This document shows, piece after piece, positions 1-10,345 of a stretch of 64,000 nt of DNA. The first letter of the stretch is position 1, and each line of letters starts with the position of its first letter. Where the stretch lies: the NCBI GenBank assembly GCA_025331125.1, contig JAOALB010000062.1, positions 62,001 to 126,000 on the forward strand, given 5' to 3'. The position numbers were made by a program, and so were the translations under genes. The notes beneath the pieces are model-generated. The model worked only from the letters and a program-made list of their open reading frames with translations, was not told where the DNA came from and did no database searches. This DNA is from Mycogone perniciosa. Its lineage: Eukaryota; Ascomycota; Sordariomycetes; Hypocreales; Hypocreaceae.

Positions 1-1847
1 TGAACGTAGCCGAGGATGTACGGAGGGACAGTCCGGAGCCCCGTCGGTAGTACTGATATGACAAGCAAGGTGACTGAATACCTATGTATGACTATAGCGC
101 AGGGGGTTCAAGGTGATGAATAAAAAAACTCCCGGAAAAGGAGGTTTCGTCGTCGCTGGCATCAGACTCGGCAGATGGCAGTGTGTGGGAAGAGGGAGAG
201 TCGCGTGGACGGAGGGAGAACAGACAGAGGAGCGGGATGAGGAGCATGCACCGTCGATCAATACATCCTACCGAGTATCTAGCTAATATGCTATGGCTTG
301 GTGTCGATTCCAGTCTACCGAGGAGCTATGCGTATGTACTCGTATCGTGTATCATACCTACCTAAGTTTCAGAGCATATGAGGGATATCCGCGTTAGAGC
401 TGTACATTGGTGTCTTGAGTTATGTATGTTGCTGATGAGGAGAACTCTTCAATCCATCAACTCCAAGCCTCCCCTGCAGGTCGATCCAGCGAGAGCACCA
501 ATTAAGCATGAGAATCGAACATGGTGGTGATGTAATAGGTGCTGAACCGGGATACCCGATCTGGGGCAACGCATTTGTAGAGAAGACGAAACACTACCGC
601 ATCTACGGAGAACATGTCGATGCATGATTTCAGATTTGATCTGGAAGATGAAGATGCATCACCAACTTTGTCAATAGTACGAAGTACTACGGAGTACTAG
701 CACTACTATTGAAGATGCTCGGGTAAACGCCACGCGGACGAACGGACCGCGCGCTGCATGCTAGACTCGTATGAGAGGTATGGGAGAGAAGCGAGGGAGA
801 TGTATGACATCCAGACGTCACCCACTTCAACAATACTACCTAGTACTCCGTACTTTGTAATACCTACAATATTACTACTACAAAGTAGCACTACTAACAG
901 ACTCTGCCTGTTAGACATCCGGACGGAACTGCACCTCCCAAGTCACGTGCACAACACATGGATCTCAGTGATCTGATACTCCTACGAAGTACTCCGGAGG
1001 CACCGTAAGACAAGCGGGCAGCGCGGTAAGCTTACAGCGGGTGTGGGCGGCTAAGGTCAAGGCCCGTTACCCGACCTAGAGCACTACTATGGAGAGGTAC
1101 TAATACTATGAGTACTAGTATTGTGAAGTACTCTGTATTATCTAATCAATCACATGTCGTTTTTTATTGCACCATTCCACTCTTCGGGCGCGCGCCAGTA
1201 CATTGTTTGTTGTGCAGTGGCTGGCGCTTGGATGCAGAGTAGTACCTATTGCCTGTACTCCGTACGGAGTAGTACATACGAAGTATTACTCACACCCCAC
1301 TTCGTACCTTTTGTTGATGAGTTGGCAAACGTCGAGTCGCTCCTCGGAGCCTCGGAACCCCATTGATCCGCGCAGCCCTGTGCGAAACTCCTCCTCATCC
1401 AAACGGAGCTTCCGAGCTGAGGCTATTACGCTAATTGCTGGATTGACCCTCTCTGCTCCGTAACACCAACCTCACCCAGCCCAACTTTGGAAGCTCCTGG
1501 CGGCAAGGCCGCTAAACGGGCATTTTCCTTTTTTACAATCGTCGACAATCGAAAAACCCATCAATTTTTCAGGCCGCACCATCTACCACTAGCGCCCGTC
1601 TGCCGTGTCGGCGACGCGTGCAGAAGGGAGCGAGCCATTCGATTGAATAAGGAGGCTGGGTTAGTTTGGTAAGTAAGCATCGACAGAGTCGGATCTAGGT
1701 GGTGGCAGTTCCGGGGTGTGTGTGAGAGTGCGTGCGGTTTGGAGACAAAGTCGGTGAGCTCGGTCAAGAAGCCCATCATCAACCACCATCGCAATCATCA
1801 CCAACACCACTACCGCCACTATTACCGAAACGAGACTTTGCGCCGTG
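1..1847. other. Intergenic region, left edge
   Basis: No coding region could be supported here. The stretch holds several copies of the dispersed TACGGAGTA/TACTCCGTA motif (688-696, 844-852) and a perfect 16-bp palindrome at 1256-1271. The last few hundred bases are presumably promoter and 5' UTR of the coiled-coil gene that starts at 1848. Open frames in it are short and look like chance. Confidence 0.6.
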
Positions 1848-3092
1848 ATGGCCCGGCGGGACGAGGAAGAGGAGGAACAACATCCAAACGTTGTCGAGGC
1901 GCTGGTCCGCCGGACAAGTACGAGCAGCAGAACAAGCAGCAGTCTCGGACACAGAGCGAGCACCCGCACCAGCCGGACGAACAGCCTCGCCAATAAACGA
2001 GAGACCGTCGCCAGTGCCGAAACTCCTCCGCCGATAAGATCTAGCCCCAGCGTTGCCTCGAGCTTTGGATTGTCTGGAGGCAGCATTCTGAGTCCCCTGA
2101 GGCGGGAGCTGGAACTCTCACGGAGTACTCCCCTGCGCGATGGAAATGGAATAGACGCCGCCAGGGCCGGCAGACGGGAGCTGGCGAGGCGCCTGAGTCT
2201 TCTGGCCCAGCGCCTCACTTACGGCGACAACATGGAGGAGCTCGCTGCATTGGACAGCCAGGTCGTCCAAATTGAGCAAGTTCTTGGTGGCAGCATGAGC
2301 GGGAGCATGGGTGGAAGCCCCCTGGCCATTGGGAGCGTCTACGGGAGTCCTCTGGCCCAGAAGCAACAGCGGCCCATGAGCTTCCAGAGCATCCAAACGC
2401 CAATCCGCCAGGCAAGCCGCAGCGACCTTGATGGCGGACCAATTTTCAGCTCGCCCCCGTCATCATCATTGCGCTCCCGCTTCTCCGATCTGTCGCATCT
2501 GTCTCCAGTGCTGTCCAGGGATCAGCGCGAAGAGTCGGAGGAAGAGGAGGAGCCACCTCCTAAGAAGGGGATGACGGCGGCGCAAGCGAAGAAGGTTATT
2601 TCTGAGATGAACAAGTTGAATGATGAGCTGGTCAATGTGGTTACCAACCTCAAAGCCCGCCAGGAGGAGTCCGATGTGAGCGTTGTCGCTGCTGTACTTG
2701 CAATGATGTGTCGCTGACTATTCTGCTAGCACATCCACAAACTACTAATCGAGCGCGCTGAACGAGCAGCCCAGCGCATCATCTTCCTTCAAAACCGCAT
2801 CACCTACTTGTGAGTTAACTCAAGCCCCCCTCCCTCACCGCATGCAAAAGGCTCACAGCTTTCCAGAGAACAAGAGCTACAGGAAAATGATGCTGAGGTT
2901 CAGCACCTGCGCGTCTGCCTCAAAGCAGTCGAGATCCAGATGCCACCTCACCCCGACAGGGAGCTGCAGCGGTGCTTCACAGTCTTCAAGGAGGGTTACC
3001 AGGCACTCAAGAGGAAGCGGGCTCACCGCTCCAGCATGGTTAGCTTCTTGGGCTATGACTCCTCTATAGCCGCCGCCTCACCTACGCGGTGA
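1848..3092 (+). CDS. Conserved fungal coiled-coil protein, function unknown
   Basis: Three exons fit well: 1848-2675, 2730-2809 and 2867-3092, giving 377 residues. The donors are GTGAGC and GTGAGT and the acceptors are CTAG and CCAG; the reading frame is kept across both. The first ~245 residues are Ser/Arg/Glu-rich and probably disordered. Residues ~245-350 form a heptad-like helical region that runs across both introns (segments such as AQAKKVISEMNKLNDELVNV, RAAQRIIFLQNRITYLEQEL and QMPPHPDREL). I recognise this block as widespread in filamentous ascomycetes but know no assigned function; a cytoskeletal or spindle-pole role would only be a guess. I chose ATG 1848 because the frame just upstream offers only a GTG. 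Confidence 0.75.
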
Positions 3093-4165
3093 GACGAATA
3101 GTAAGAGAAGGACACTGAAGGCTTGCTCCCTGTCGTGACGAACACCAGTTGACGACACGAAACGACATGAATGGCGGCATGAGAAACAACCAACACCCCG
3201 AGCAAAAGTTTACGACGACTCATGAGACAAAAAAAACGCTCTTTGGATGGAATGAAAGATGAACGGGAACGATGACTATTTTATTTGTCATGCCATGAAT
3301 TCACGAAGACAACCACTTCCCTGACGGCCCCTTGGTTATGAACTATTTTCTTTACTACTGTCTTTCGACTGAGGGAGGGTTAATATGATTTCACCGCCCT
3401 CCCTTGGCAAATACCCATGAATGAGCATCACAGCAAGCAGATTGGAACTCTTTTTGTGGCATTTTCTGGAAGTACGAGAATATGGAGTAAAATCCTGCTA
3501 CGAACGAAGTCTCAATATCTTTTTTATCCTCCCGTTATTATTATTTAGATTTCCTCTTGTTTCATCATTCATTGTATCCATCGCGCATGCGAGTGGCAAC
3601 GCAATTCACACAAAAAGTACATAGGAAGGCATTGTGCGGCGCAGGGATTTTTCTGTATTTCTGGTATTGTGTTTTATGTCCTGGAAGGACGTTGCAGACG
3701 TTTTCTGTGTCTAGCAAATATCATTTGGCGGTTTCTCTTTTTTTGACTGCCACAAAATCTTTTTGGACCTCTTCTTCTGATTGTGTTGAGTCTCTTGTTA
3801 GTGTTCTTCACACTATCCTTTTCGAGGGATGGAGAAGAAACAGCGAATGGTGTTTCTAAGGAAGCGGCATCTTGTGCCCTCGATAGTTGAGATACTCATT
3901 CTTGTTGTCTGTGAGTCTTTGACTCTGGACTCGTAATTGAAATGCTTCTATTACTCATACATTCTGAAGCGGTGGTTTGATATTACCCCTTTTCGACAAT
4001 CTCATGAACTTGTTTCACTCTGTGCATGCCTTGACTTTTCACCTTGCCCATCTCTCGTTTGGTGAACGAATTAATAATAGCCCCATTACTCACGTTTTCT
4101 CACAGACCCCCTTTTCTCCCTGTTCCTCTCCTCGCCGCGAACAAAACTAGAAGCCCCAAACACGT
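3093..4165. other. Intergenic, pyrimidine/AT-rich
   Basis: Between the convergent ends of the coiled-coil gene and the DUF7514 gene. Both 3' UTRs should lie here. No domain, tRNA or repeat was seen. Confidence 0.6.
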
Positions 4166-5917
4166 TTACGACATATTACTCCCATGTCTGTCCCGACGGC
4201 TCTCATCCGCACTAGATCCCCTGTAGCGTTTACTCCGGTGATACCTCGGGGGCGACGAGTGTCGCGAACTGCGATCCGAACCCCCGCGATGTCGTGACTC
4301 TTGCTCCCGTTCTCGGGAGTGCTTGCTGTGGCGCTCATCATATGACTTGGAGCGAGATGAACGGTGTGTGGGGGGTGTTTTTCCGCTGGACGAATCTTTG
4401 TATCGTCTGGTGTCTTCTTTAGGTACCCTGGGGGGGAGTCTTTGTGTGGAGGAGGAGGGTGGCCACCAGGGGGAGATGGGTTCTGGCGTTGTGATTTTAT
4501 TCCATTTGCCCAGAGAGGAGACGAGTAAGTCGTACGCCTTTACGTGAGACCTAGCAGGGAATAGAGGCCTGGGCAGATGCTTGGGTAATCTCTCTCCCTT
4601 TCTGCTGCTGCTGCTGCTGCGGGTATCTGGGTCCGCTTCGATGGGCAACTCGGCAACCACGAGACTTAATCTTTTGGCCTCACGCTCTGGAAAGGCACGG
4701 ATGAGGAGCGTCATCCAATCTTCGAAACCAGCGGGTGTGAGGGAGGGAATGTGTGGTTTGGAAGTGAGGTTGGATTGCGTGAGGTGGTGTTGGCAGCGGA
4801 GGTCTGTGTAGAGGAATTCCAACCCGCTGAGGGTTTTGGAGGAGCGGGTGTCGAAGATTTCTGTGAATGGTGTTAAGTTAACCAGGTTTACGAGAAGGGA
4901 GGAGGATGGGGGACTGACGTTAGAGAGGGAGGATTTCGGTGTCAAGTTTGAAGCGTGTGTAGAATTTGTATAGTTTATCTGGTGGGATGACTAGGGAGTC
5001 TGTAGGACTATACTCGGTGATCTGTGCAAGTCAGCCTGTCTTATTCATGCTGATACAGGGGTGTTTGTTTTATGCTTACAATGTAGTTTGCAATGCCACG
5101 GAGAAATTGTCCCAGTGCTGCTGTCGGCTCATCTCTCTCGTTGAACAACCTCCCCCACTTGACATCCGCAAGGTTCAACTCCGTGCTAGATCTCCCTGGC
5201 ACAGAGAAGCGGGAAGTTTCTTGCGATCGGTATGAACCAGCTGGAGTGTTGCGATGGATGATCGGTGGTCTATCTGAGAAGTGAACGGTTGGACGGGGTT
5301 AAGGGAAGTTGACCCCATGGGAAGACGGAGGAGGGGATAGGAGATGGCTGGTTATTTTTGGGTTAGGATCGGTGTAAACGGAAGCAGTGGACTGGTTGGA
5401 AGTGCTGAATGATGAGTCTGATGAGGATCTCGATGAGAGTTGTGAAGATGCTCTGTTTAGGATGGGTTGCGACGTCCCTGTAAGGAGGGTATTGTTGTCC
5501 CGAGCTGTATCCGGAGATCTGTTGAAAGTGTAGTCGCGCCCGTCTTGCGATGAGATGTCGTCCTCGACGGTGGGTTGGAACTGTCTCGTTGAAGGAGACT
5601 TGGGAGAATTGCCGCCAAATTCAGATATCGGTGTAGGAGGATCACCGTCAGAGACGCTCGGATCTGAGCCACCATCGTCCTCGGCACTATCTGTAACTGT
5701 TCAACGGAGGAATCAGCATGTAAGATCTTTTGCTCAAAAGCATATGTCACCTACGCTCCCCCTTCACCTTGGCCACGAGCTCCTCCAGCCATCGAGCATT
5801 CCACTCCTCGATTGCCAAGCTCCTGACTACATCCTCCACTTTCTTCGCATTCGACTTGGGCTTCCGATTTACCCCTGATTTTGGATTCATATTAGGGGAT
5901 ATCATGTCTGTAGCCAT
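4166..5917 (-). pseudogene. DUF7514-family gene with two in-frame TAA codons
   Basis: The conserved DUF7514 domain is clear: WGRLF followed by PTAALGQFLRGIANYI, then S..VIPPDKLYKFY, IFDTRSSKTLSGLEFLYTDL, QHHL, LTPAGFEDWMTLLI and a final ERLPKHLPRPLFP. It is followed by a Ser/Arg/His-rich basic tail. Supported exons on the minus strand: 5917-5755, 5696 to ~5080, 5021-4919 and 4860-4166, with usable donors (GTAGGT, GTAAGC, GTCAGT). The frame is continuous across all of them except for two TAA codons, at 5301-5299 in the Ser/Thr-rich linker and at 4922-4920 as the last full codon before the third intron. Replacing either with CAA would restore the family pattern, so both look like C-to-T changes. 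ATG 5917 was chosen because the longer frame upstream starts only with TTG. (CTG)6 at 4602-4619 encodes a serine run. Alternatives: assembly error, or split gene models. Confidence 0.7.
4602..4619. repeat. (CTG)6 microsatellite inside coding sequence
   Basis: Six CTG units on the plus strand. Read on the minus strand they encode a run of serines in the C-terminal part of the DUF7514 protein. Confidence 0.8.
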
Positions 5918-8016
5918 TCTCTGCAATAACAAAGATCCAACTTTTCCCTGTGATGACGAGGATGAAACGTTGTCTTCAAACTGTTTAATCAAGAGAGCAG
6001 CAGCACCACCCGGAACTAATAATACTTGATCTTCATAGTTAGAACCCCGACAGTGGTTCGCCCACCGTCACCGCCGCGCGGCTCCGCCGACATTGACGTC
6101 GTGACCCGGGTCCGTCAATGGTTCAGCCGGTCCTACGGTTGGTTGCCTCGGCAGGCATTCCCATGGGCCACAACATACGACCACACAAGACACCGGAAGG
6201 GAAGGCAGCTGCCACCAAAAAAAAGGAGGCATTGCTATCTGAGGAGGCAACCGTGTTGCACAGGTGATAGGAGGGAAAACCCAGGTCGCACAAGTGCGAG
6301 GTCTCGGGGAGTTTCAGGTCGGGTGATTGGGATGAACGGCTGCGGGGTGGCAATTACGCGATGGCAGCACGGGGGGATGTAATGGTTGGTGAAGTGTCAT
6401 CGATCGTCCCGAGTGGAACGGTGAAGTGAAGAGGGATACGGCATGTCAGTGTTGGTGAGATGGTGGTGTTGCTGCCTTCTCCCTGGAGCAATGGAAGGCC
6501 TCCGTGTCCTGCATGGGGATACTGCGTTTAGGTGGTAGCTTACCTGCATGATGAGAGTTGAGAAAGAGGATACGTGTTCGCTTGTTGGTCTTGATGACGA
6601 GGCGGATTGGCGTGATGGGATGGTGGGAAGAAGTCGCCCTGGTGGTGTGGTTATGGTGATACTGCATCAGCTACAGTGAGCATAGGAAACGAGGAGTCAT
6701 AATGAGAGAAGGCACTCTATTGGTGAGGGAGAAGATGTGAGAGGAAGCAGATCGGCTGTTCCGTGGCGTGACGATTAGGTATAGATGCACGAGAGGCGTC
6801 GGGTAAGGCGAAGATGGAGTATGATGCCAGGGAAGAGGAGTTGGCAATGTGGGAGGTTTATGAATAATATACGTTATCTATGTGAGTGATATATCCTCTC
6901 CATTATATCGAATGTCGGCCAATTGACGATAATGAGGTTATCAGCTGATGAAGCAAAGGAACACTCACCAAAAGGGATACATATCCTCCGCTCATCAGAG
7001 ACATCAGCGTCGAAACAAGAACAAATAGTTTACAGCTCGTTACCTTCACGACCACAACCAGGACAGTATGCTCACCGCCTCAAACATGATTCCAAGGATA
7101 ACACGCCTCATTCTTCCTTTCCGCATCTCACGTTTGACAAGTCAAGAACCTGACAACACATGCAACCCATCAATTCCCCGTCCCGCACAAACAACACATA
7201 TAGGAAACACAGAGATAAGACATAAATAGTCGTCACTAATCCTCCATAACACGGAATCACACAGTACTCCCCACGGATGCTTTCCCCGTCTGTGTCATCT
7301 GCCTCTCTCTTACATGATCAACTGCGGAGTACAGCGAGGCCGAGAGCAGTGTCACCCGACTTGGTGTCAAACTTTGGTGAGAAGTGAAGATGTGGATGTC
7401 AGGATGTTGATTGGAGCAATTTATTCTGTGCCAACAAGGCAGCTTATGTATCACGCATTGTGCCTGGTGCTTCTGCCTTCCATGACTGGGGGAGGGGGGA
7501 AACTCGCCAGTAGGGCATGTGGCTCATGTGGTGTTCTGCATCCGTGAGATGTACTAAATAGTTGAAAACCTAGTATCTGCTATCTACTGACAACTATAGT
7601 AGTATAGTAGTATAGTAATTAAATAGATAATTATATATTTTTTAGTATAGTAAGTGTTTACGTGATTATTCTTAGTGTAGTAATCACTTTCTAGTAATTA
7701 GCTGGTATAACAGATATTCTCCTATATCCCCGTGACCTGGTTCTTGACATGGTCGAGTCGAGACAGTAAAGCTTATAGGCTACTGAAGATGATATTGGCC
7801 TGGTGGACTATTAAGTTCCATACTCCGTAGTCCAAGATGCTAAAGCCGTGGCTAACAGTGGTTGAGTGGGTTGGGTTTACATATGTGAATTAGGGGCAGG
7901 ACTAATATTGTCCCGGACCCGATTTGGCCGATGGCCCTGCTTATACGAGTAAATAAACCACAGGCTAACACATATCACTTCACGCTGATCATTGTAATTG
8001 AGCTCAAGTAGTTATT
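5918..8016. other. Intergenic region, no gene recognised
   Basis: Divergent gap between the DUF7514 gene and the gene at 8017. Around 7590-7720 the DNA is strongly AT-rich with repeated TAGTATAGTA-like stretches. One TACTCCGTA copy sits at 7821-7829. No open frame resembles a protein I know. Confidence 0.55.
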
Positions 8017-9521
8017 ATGGCGCCAGTCTTTCTGACGCCCGAAATCGTTCGGCGTATCATATACTTCGTCCTTCATGACTGGCTCTCGCAAAACCCCTTT
8101 AGCATATGGTGGCCTCTCCCGGGTGCCGGCCAATACGCCACAGTCAGCCGTATCTGGCAAGATGAGATCGAGCGCAAGACTTTCGCCGCACTGCGTCTTA
8201 ATTTGGATCGACTCTCACAGGTCAACTCCATCGTAACCCCACTGCGCCGTGGTTATGTGCGCAACATCAGGCTCGATATCGTGCTGCCCAAGTCTGGGCC
8301 CCTGGGACTCCGCGAGAGTGACGAGGAGAAGCTACGGAACAACCGCGCGCTCCAAGCCACGTTCGAAGCGTTTCTGCAGTCCCTAAGCCAGTGGAATGCG
8401 GCGGAGTTGCACCCAAAAGGCGTAGAGCTCTTTTTTCAGGCGTTTGCACCGGGTGACACGGGGCACGGCGAATATAGGCCTGAATCCCCATGGCGTAGGA
8501 TAAGAGAACGGGCACGGAAGCGCAGATATACAAAATCGGTGATAGAGTTAACGGATCCCAAGCGCATTGCGCAGTTGCCTCCTGTTATAGCCATAGTGAA
8601 GGTCGATAGCGAACGACATATAGATAGACACATCTCTTTACTGGCTATTTGTGCTTTACTGGCAAAATTACCGGCAGCGAAACGAGTGTCTATAGATTGG
8701 TGGAAGTCAAAGCGATTCTCAAGGATGAGGAGTGGTAAGTTCATGGCCCTTTTCCTTAGGTATAGTCACAAGCAACCACTAACCTGTAAAAATACTCTGT
8801 AGATCTTGCCGATGCTCTGTCTCAAATCAACCATCCTATGGATGGACTCGTTTTCGGCGATAGCTCCACTGAGCACATAGGTCGGTCTCAATATTCCCCA
8901 ACCTCTGCGCCTTCAGGAGAGGGAAAAGATAAGCTTTCAAAGACCATCCACATCCTGTCTCAGCGCCTAAAGACCATTAGCATCTATGACGTCGTAGTCA
9001 GTGATGAAATATTCTATCCTCAAGCTTTGGCTGTGGATATGGCAGAACCGCGATGGGACCGATTAGTCGACTTCACCTTATACTATCCACCAGTCAATTA
9101 TTTGGGCGAAATGCTATTCCTTCCCGACCCAAATGCGAATGAATCCTCAGAGAGTGAAGCCCCGTTATCTGATGACAACACGAGCAACAGCTCAAGAAGC
9201 TCAAGAAGCTCGGGCTATGAGTCGGCGTGTAGGCTAAAAATTCCAACCCCGGCCATGCAGCAGTTTTACCTCTCCGCAGCCCGCGCGGCTCTACAGATGC
9301 CAGCACTGAAGCACATGACGCTCGTGGCAAACCTGCAAATTGGCGATAATTGGCATAAATTCTGGTATTACACGGGCGGACCAACGCCAAAAGCACTGTG
9401 GACGAGCAACACGGGATTTATCCCCCAGGATGAAGTATTGGAATGCTGGCGGAAGGTCGGAAGGAAGCATATGGAGGCGGAACTCGAGGTGGAGCTTTTA
9501 GATGACGAGGATGCTGTGTAG
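8017..9521 (+). CDS. Hypothetical fungal F-box/LRR-like protein
   Basis: Two exons, 8017-8734 and 8803-9521 (478 residues), joined by a GTAAGT...TGTAG intron in phase 1. The N-terminus reads PEIVRRIIYFVL followed by YATVSRIWQDEIERKTFAAL. That pattern (a helical 'I..II..L' segment, then a 'VSR.W...IE..TF..L' segment) is common in lineage-specific fungal F-box proteins of the type that go on to describe leucine-rich or domain-of-unknown-function C-termini. The C-terminal part (WHKFWYYTGGPTPKALW) is typical of large Pezizomycotina hypothetical families. A Ser-rich linker lies near residues 340-365. A role as an SCF substrate adaptor is an inference only; the F-box is divergent. No linked partner gene. 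Confidence 0.65.
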
Positions 9522-10345
9522 GATAATATACTTTACATCGATCAGGAGCATTCCGATACGGTAGAGATGATTTCCTCAAACTTTGTTCGGGCAATGTTTT
9601 GGCTAAGATGGCCGACAGCGGTGTTTAGTTGCTCATGATAGACAGAGGAGAGAGAAAGGGCTATGCATTAGTTGGTAGAATGAGAGACAATATCCATGTA
9701 TTACAAATTGACCTGGAGTCTGTAACGAGCCTATACAGAAGGTACTTCACATGTATGCCTTTGTGCAGAGACCGAACACATATACTCCGTAGACGCCTAC
9801 TATCATGCGAATACGAAGTACAGTACACTCAATCTAAGAGGTTACACCGATGCAGTACGCCTCGCCAAGCCAGAAGCTGCAGCAGGTCAAATGTTAACAG
9901 GCTACTCCGACTTCCGGGAAATGGATGTTGACTTACTTCTTACAGGCACCCAGGTAATCCGGCCGGTGGTGGCACCACGACAGGCGCGCAGCAAGGGAAC
10001 CAGGCCATACTAAAGCAGCTGGAGGCCCTTTCCAACCAATATGCCGGCCAAGGTCCCTGGTGTTATGGGGATAGAAGGAGGAAAAGTCAATTCTGTCAAT
10101 TTTATGGAGGCTCTACTCGGTTGACTTCGACAGTGTTGGAAGAGTAATATTGGCTTACGGCTTAGTATACTAATAACTCCAACACGATTAGATGTTCAAG
10201 ATATCAAACCATCATGATAATATTTCAGTTTCAAAAGGTAGCCTGGTGCATCTTGCCTAGCTTCTAACTACATGAAAGGGAGAAAACCGCTATGCCGTAG
10301 CATGTTCACATGAGAACTTCCTTCATCACGTAGTCAATCCTCTAT
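9522..10345. other. Intergenic, with a possible coding relic at 9947-10147
   Basis: No intact gene. The frame 9947-10147 on the plus strand is open for 66 codons after an acceptor-like TTCTTACAG. It reads like a real protein tail (Gly/Thr-rich start, then QAILKQLEALSNQYAGQG), but no upstream exon could be joined to it. A TACTCCGTA motif lies at 9783-9791. Confidence 0.35.

Noticed and set aside
1154..1672. Several overlapping plus-strand frames of 60-100 codons
   Set aside because: Low-complexity, no domain, overlap each other in different frames and contain the dispersed motif; most likely chance.
4860..4945. First idea that the DUF7514 gene had a frameshift at its third intron
   Set aside because: A phase-1 intron with donor GTCAGT fits the frame exactly; the only problem is one TAA codon, so a nonsense change is the simpler reading.
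6026..6382. 118-codon frame in the gap after the DUF7514 gene
   Set aside because: Arg-rich composition typical of GC-rich shadow frames; competing frames on the other strand; no splice or family support.
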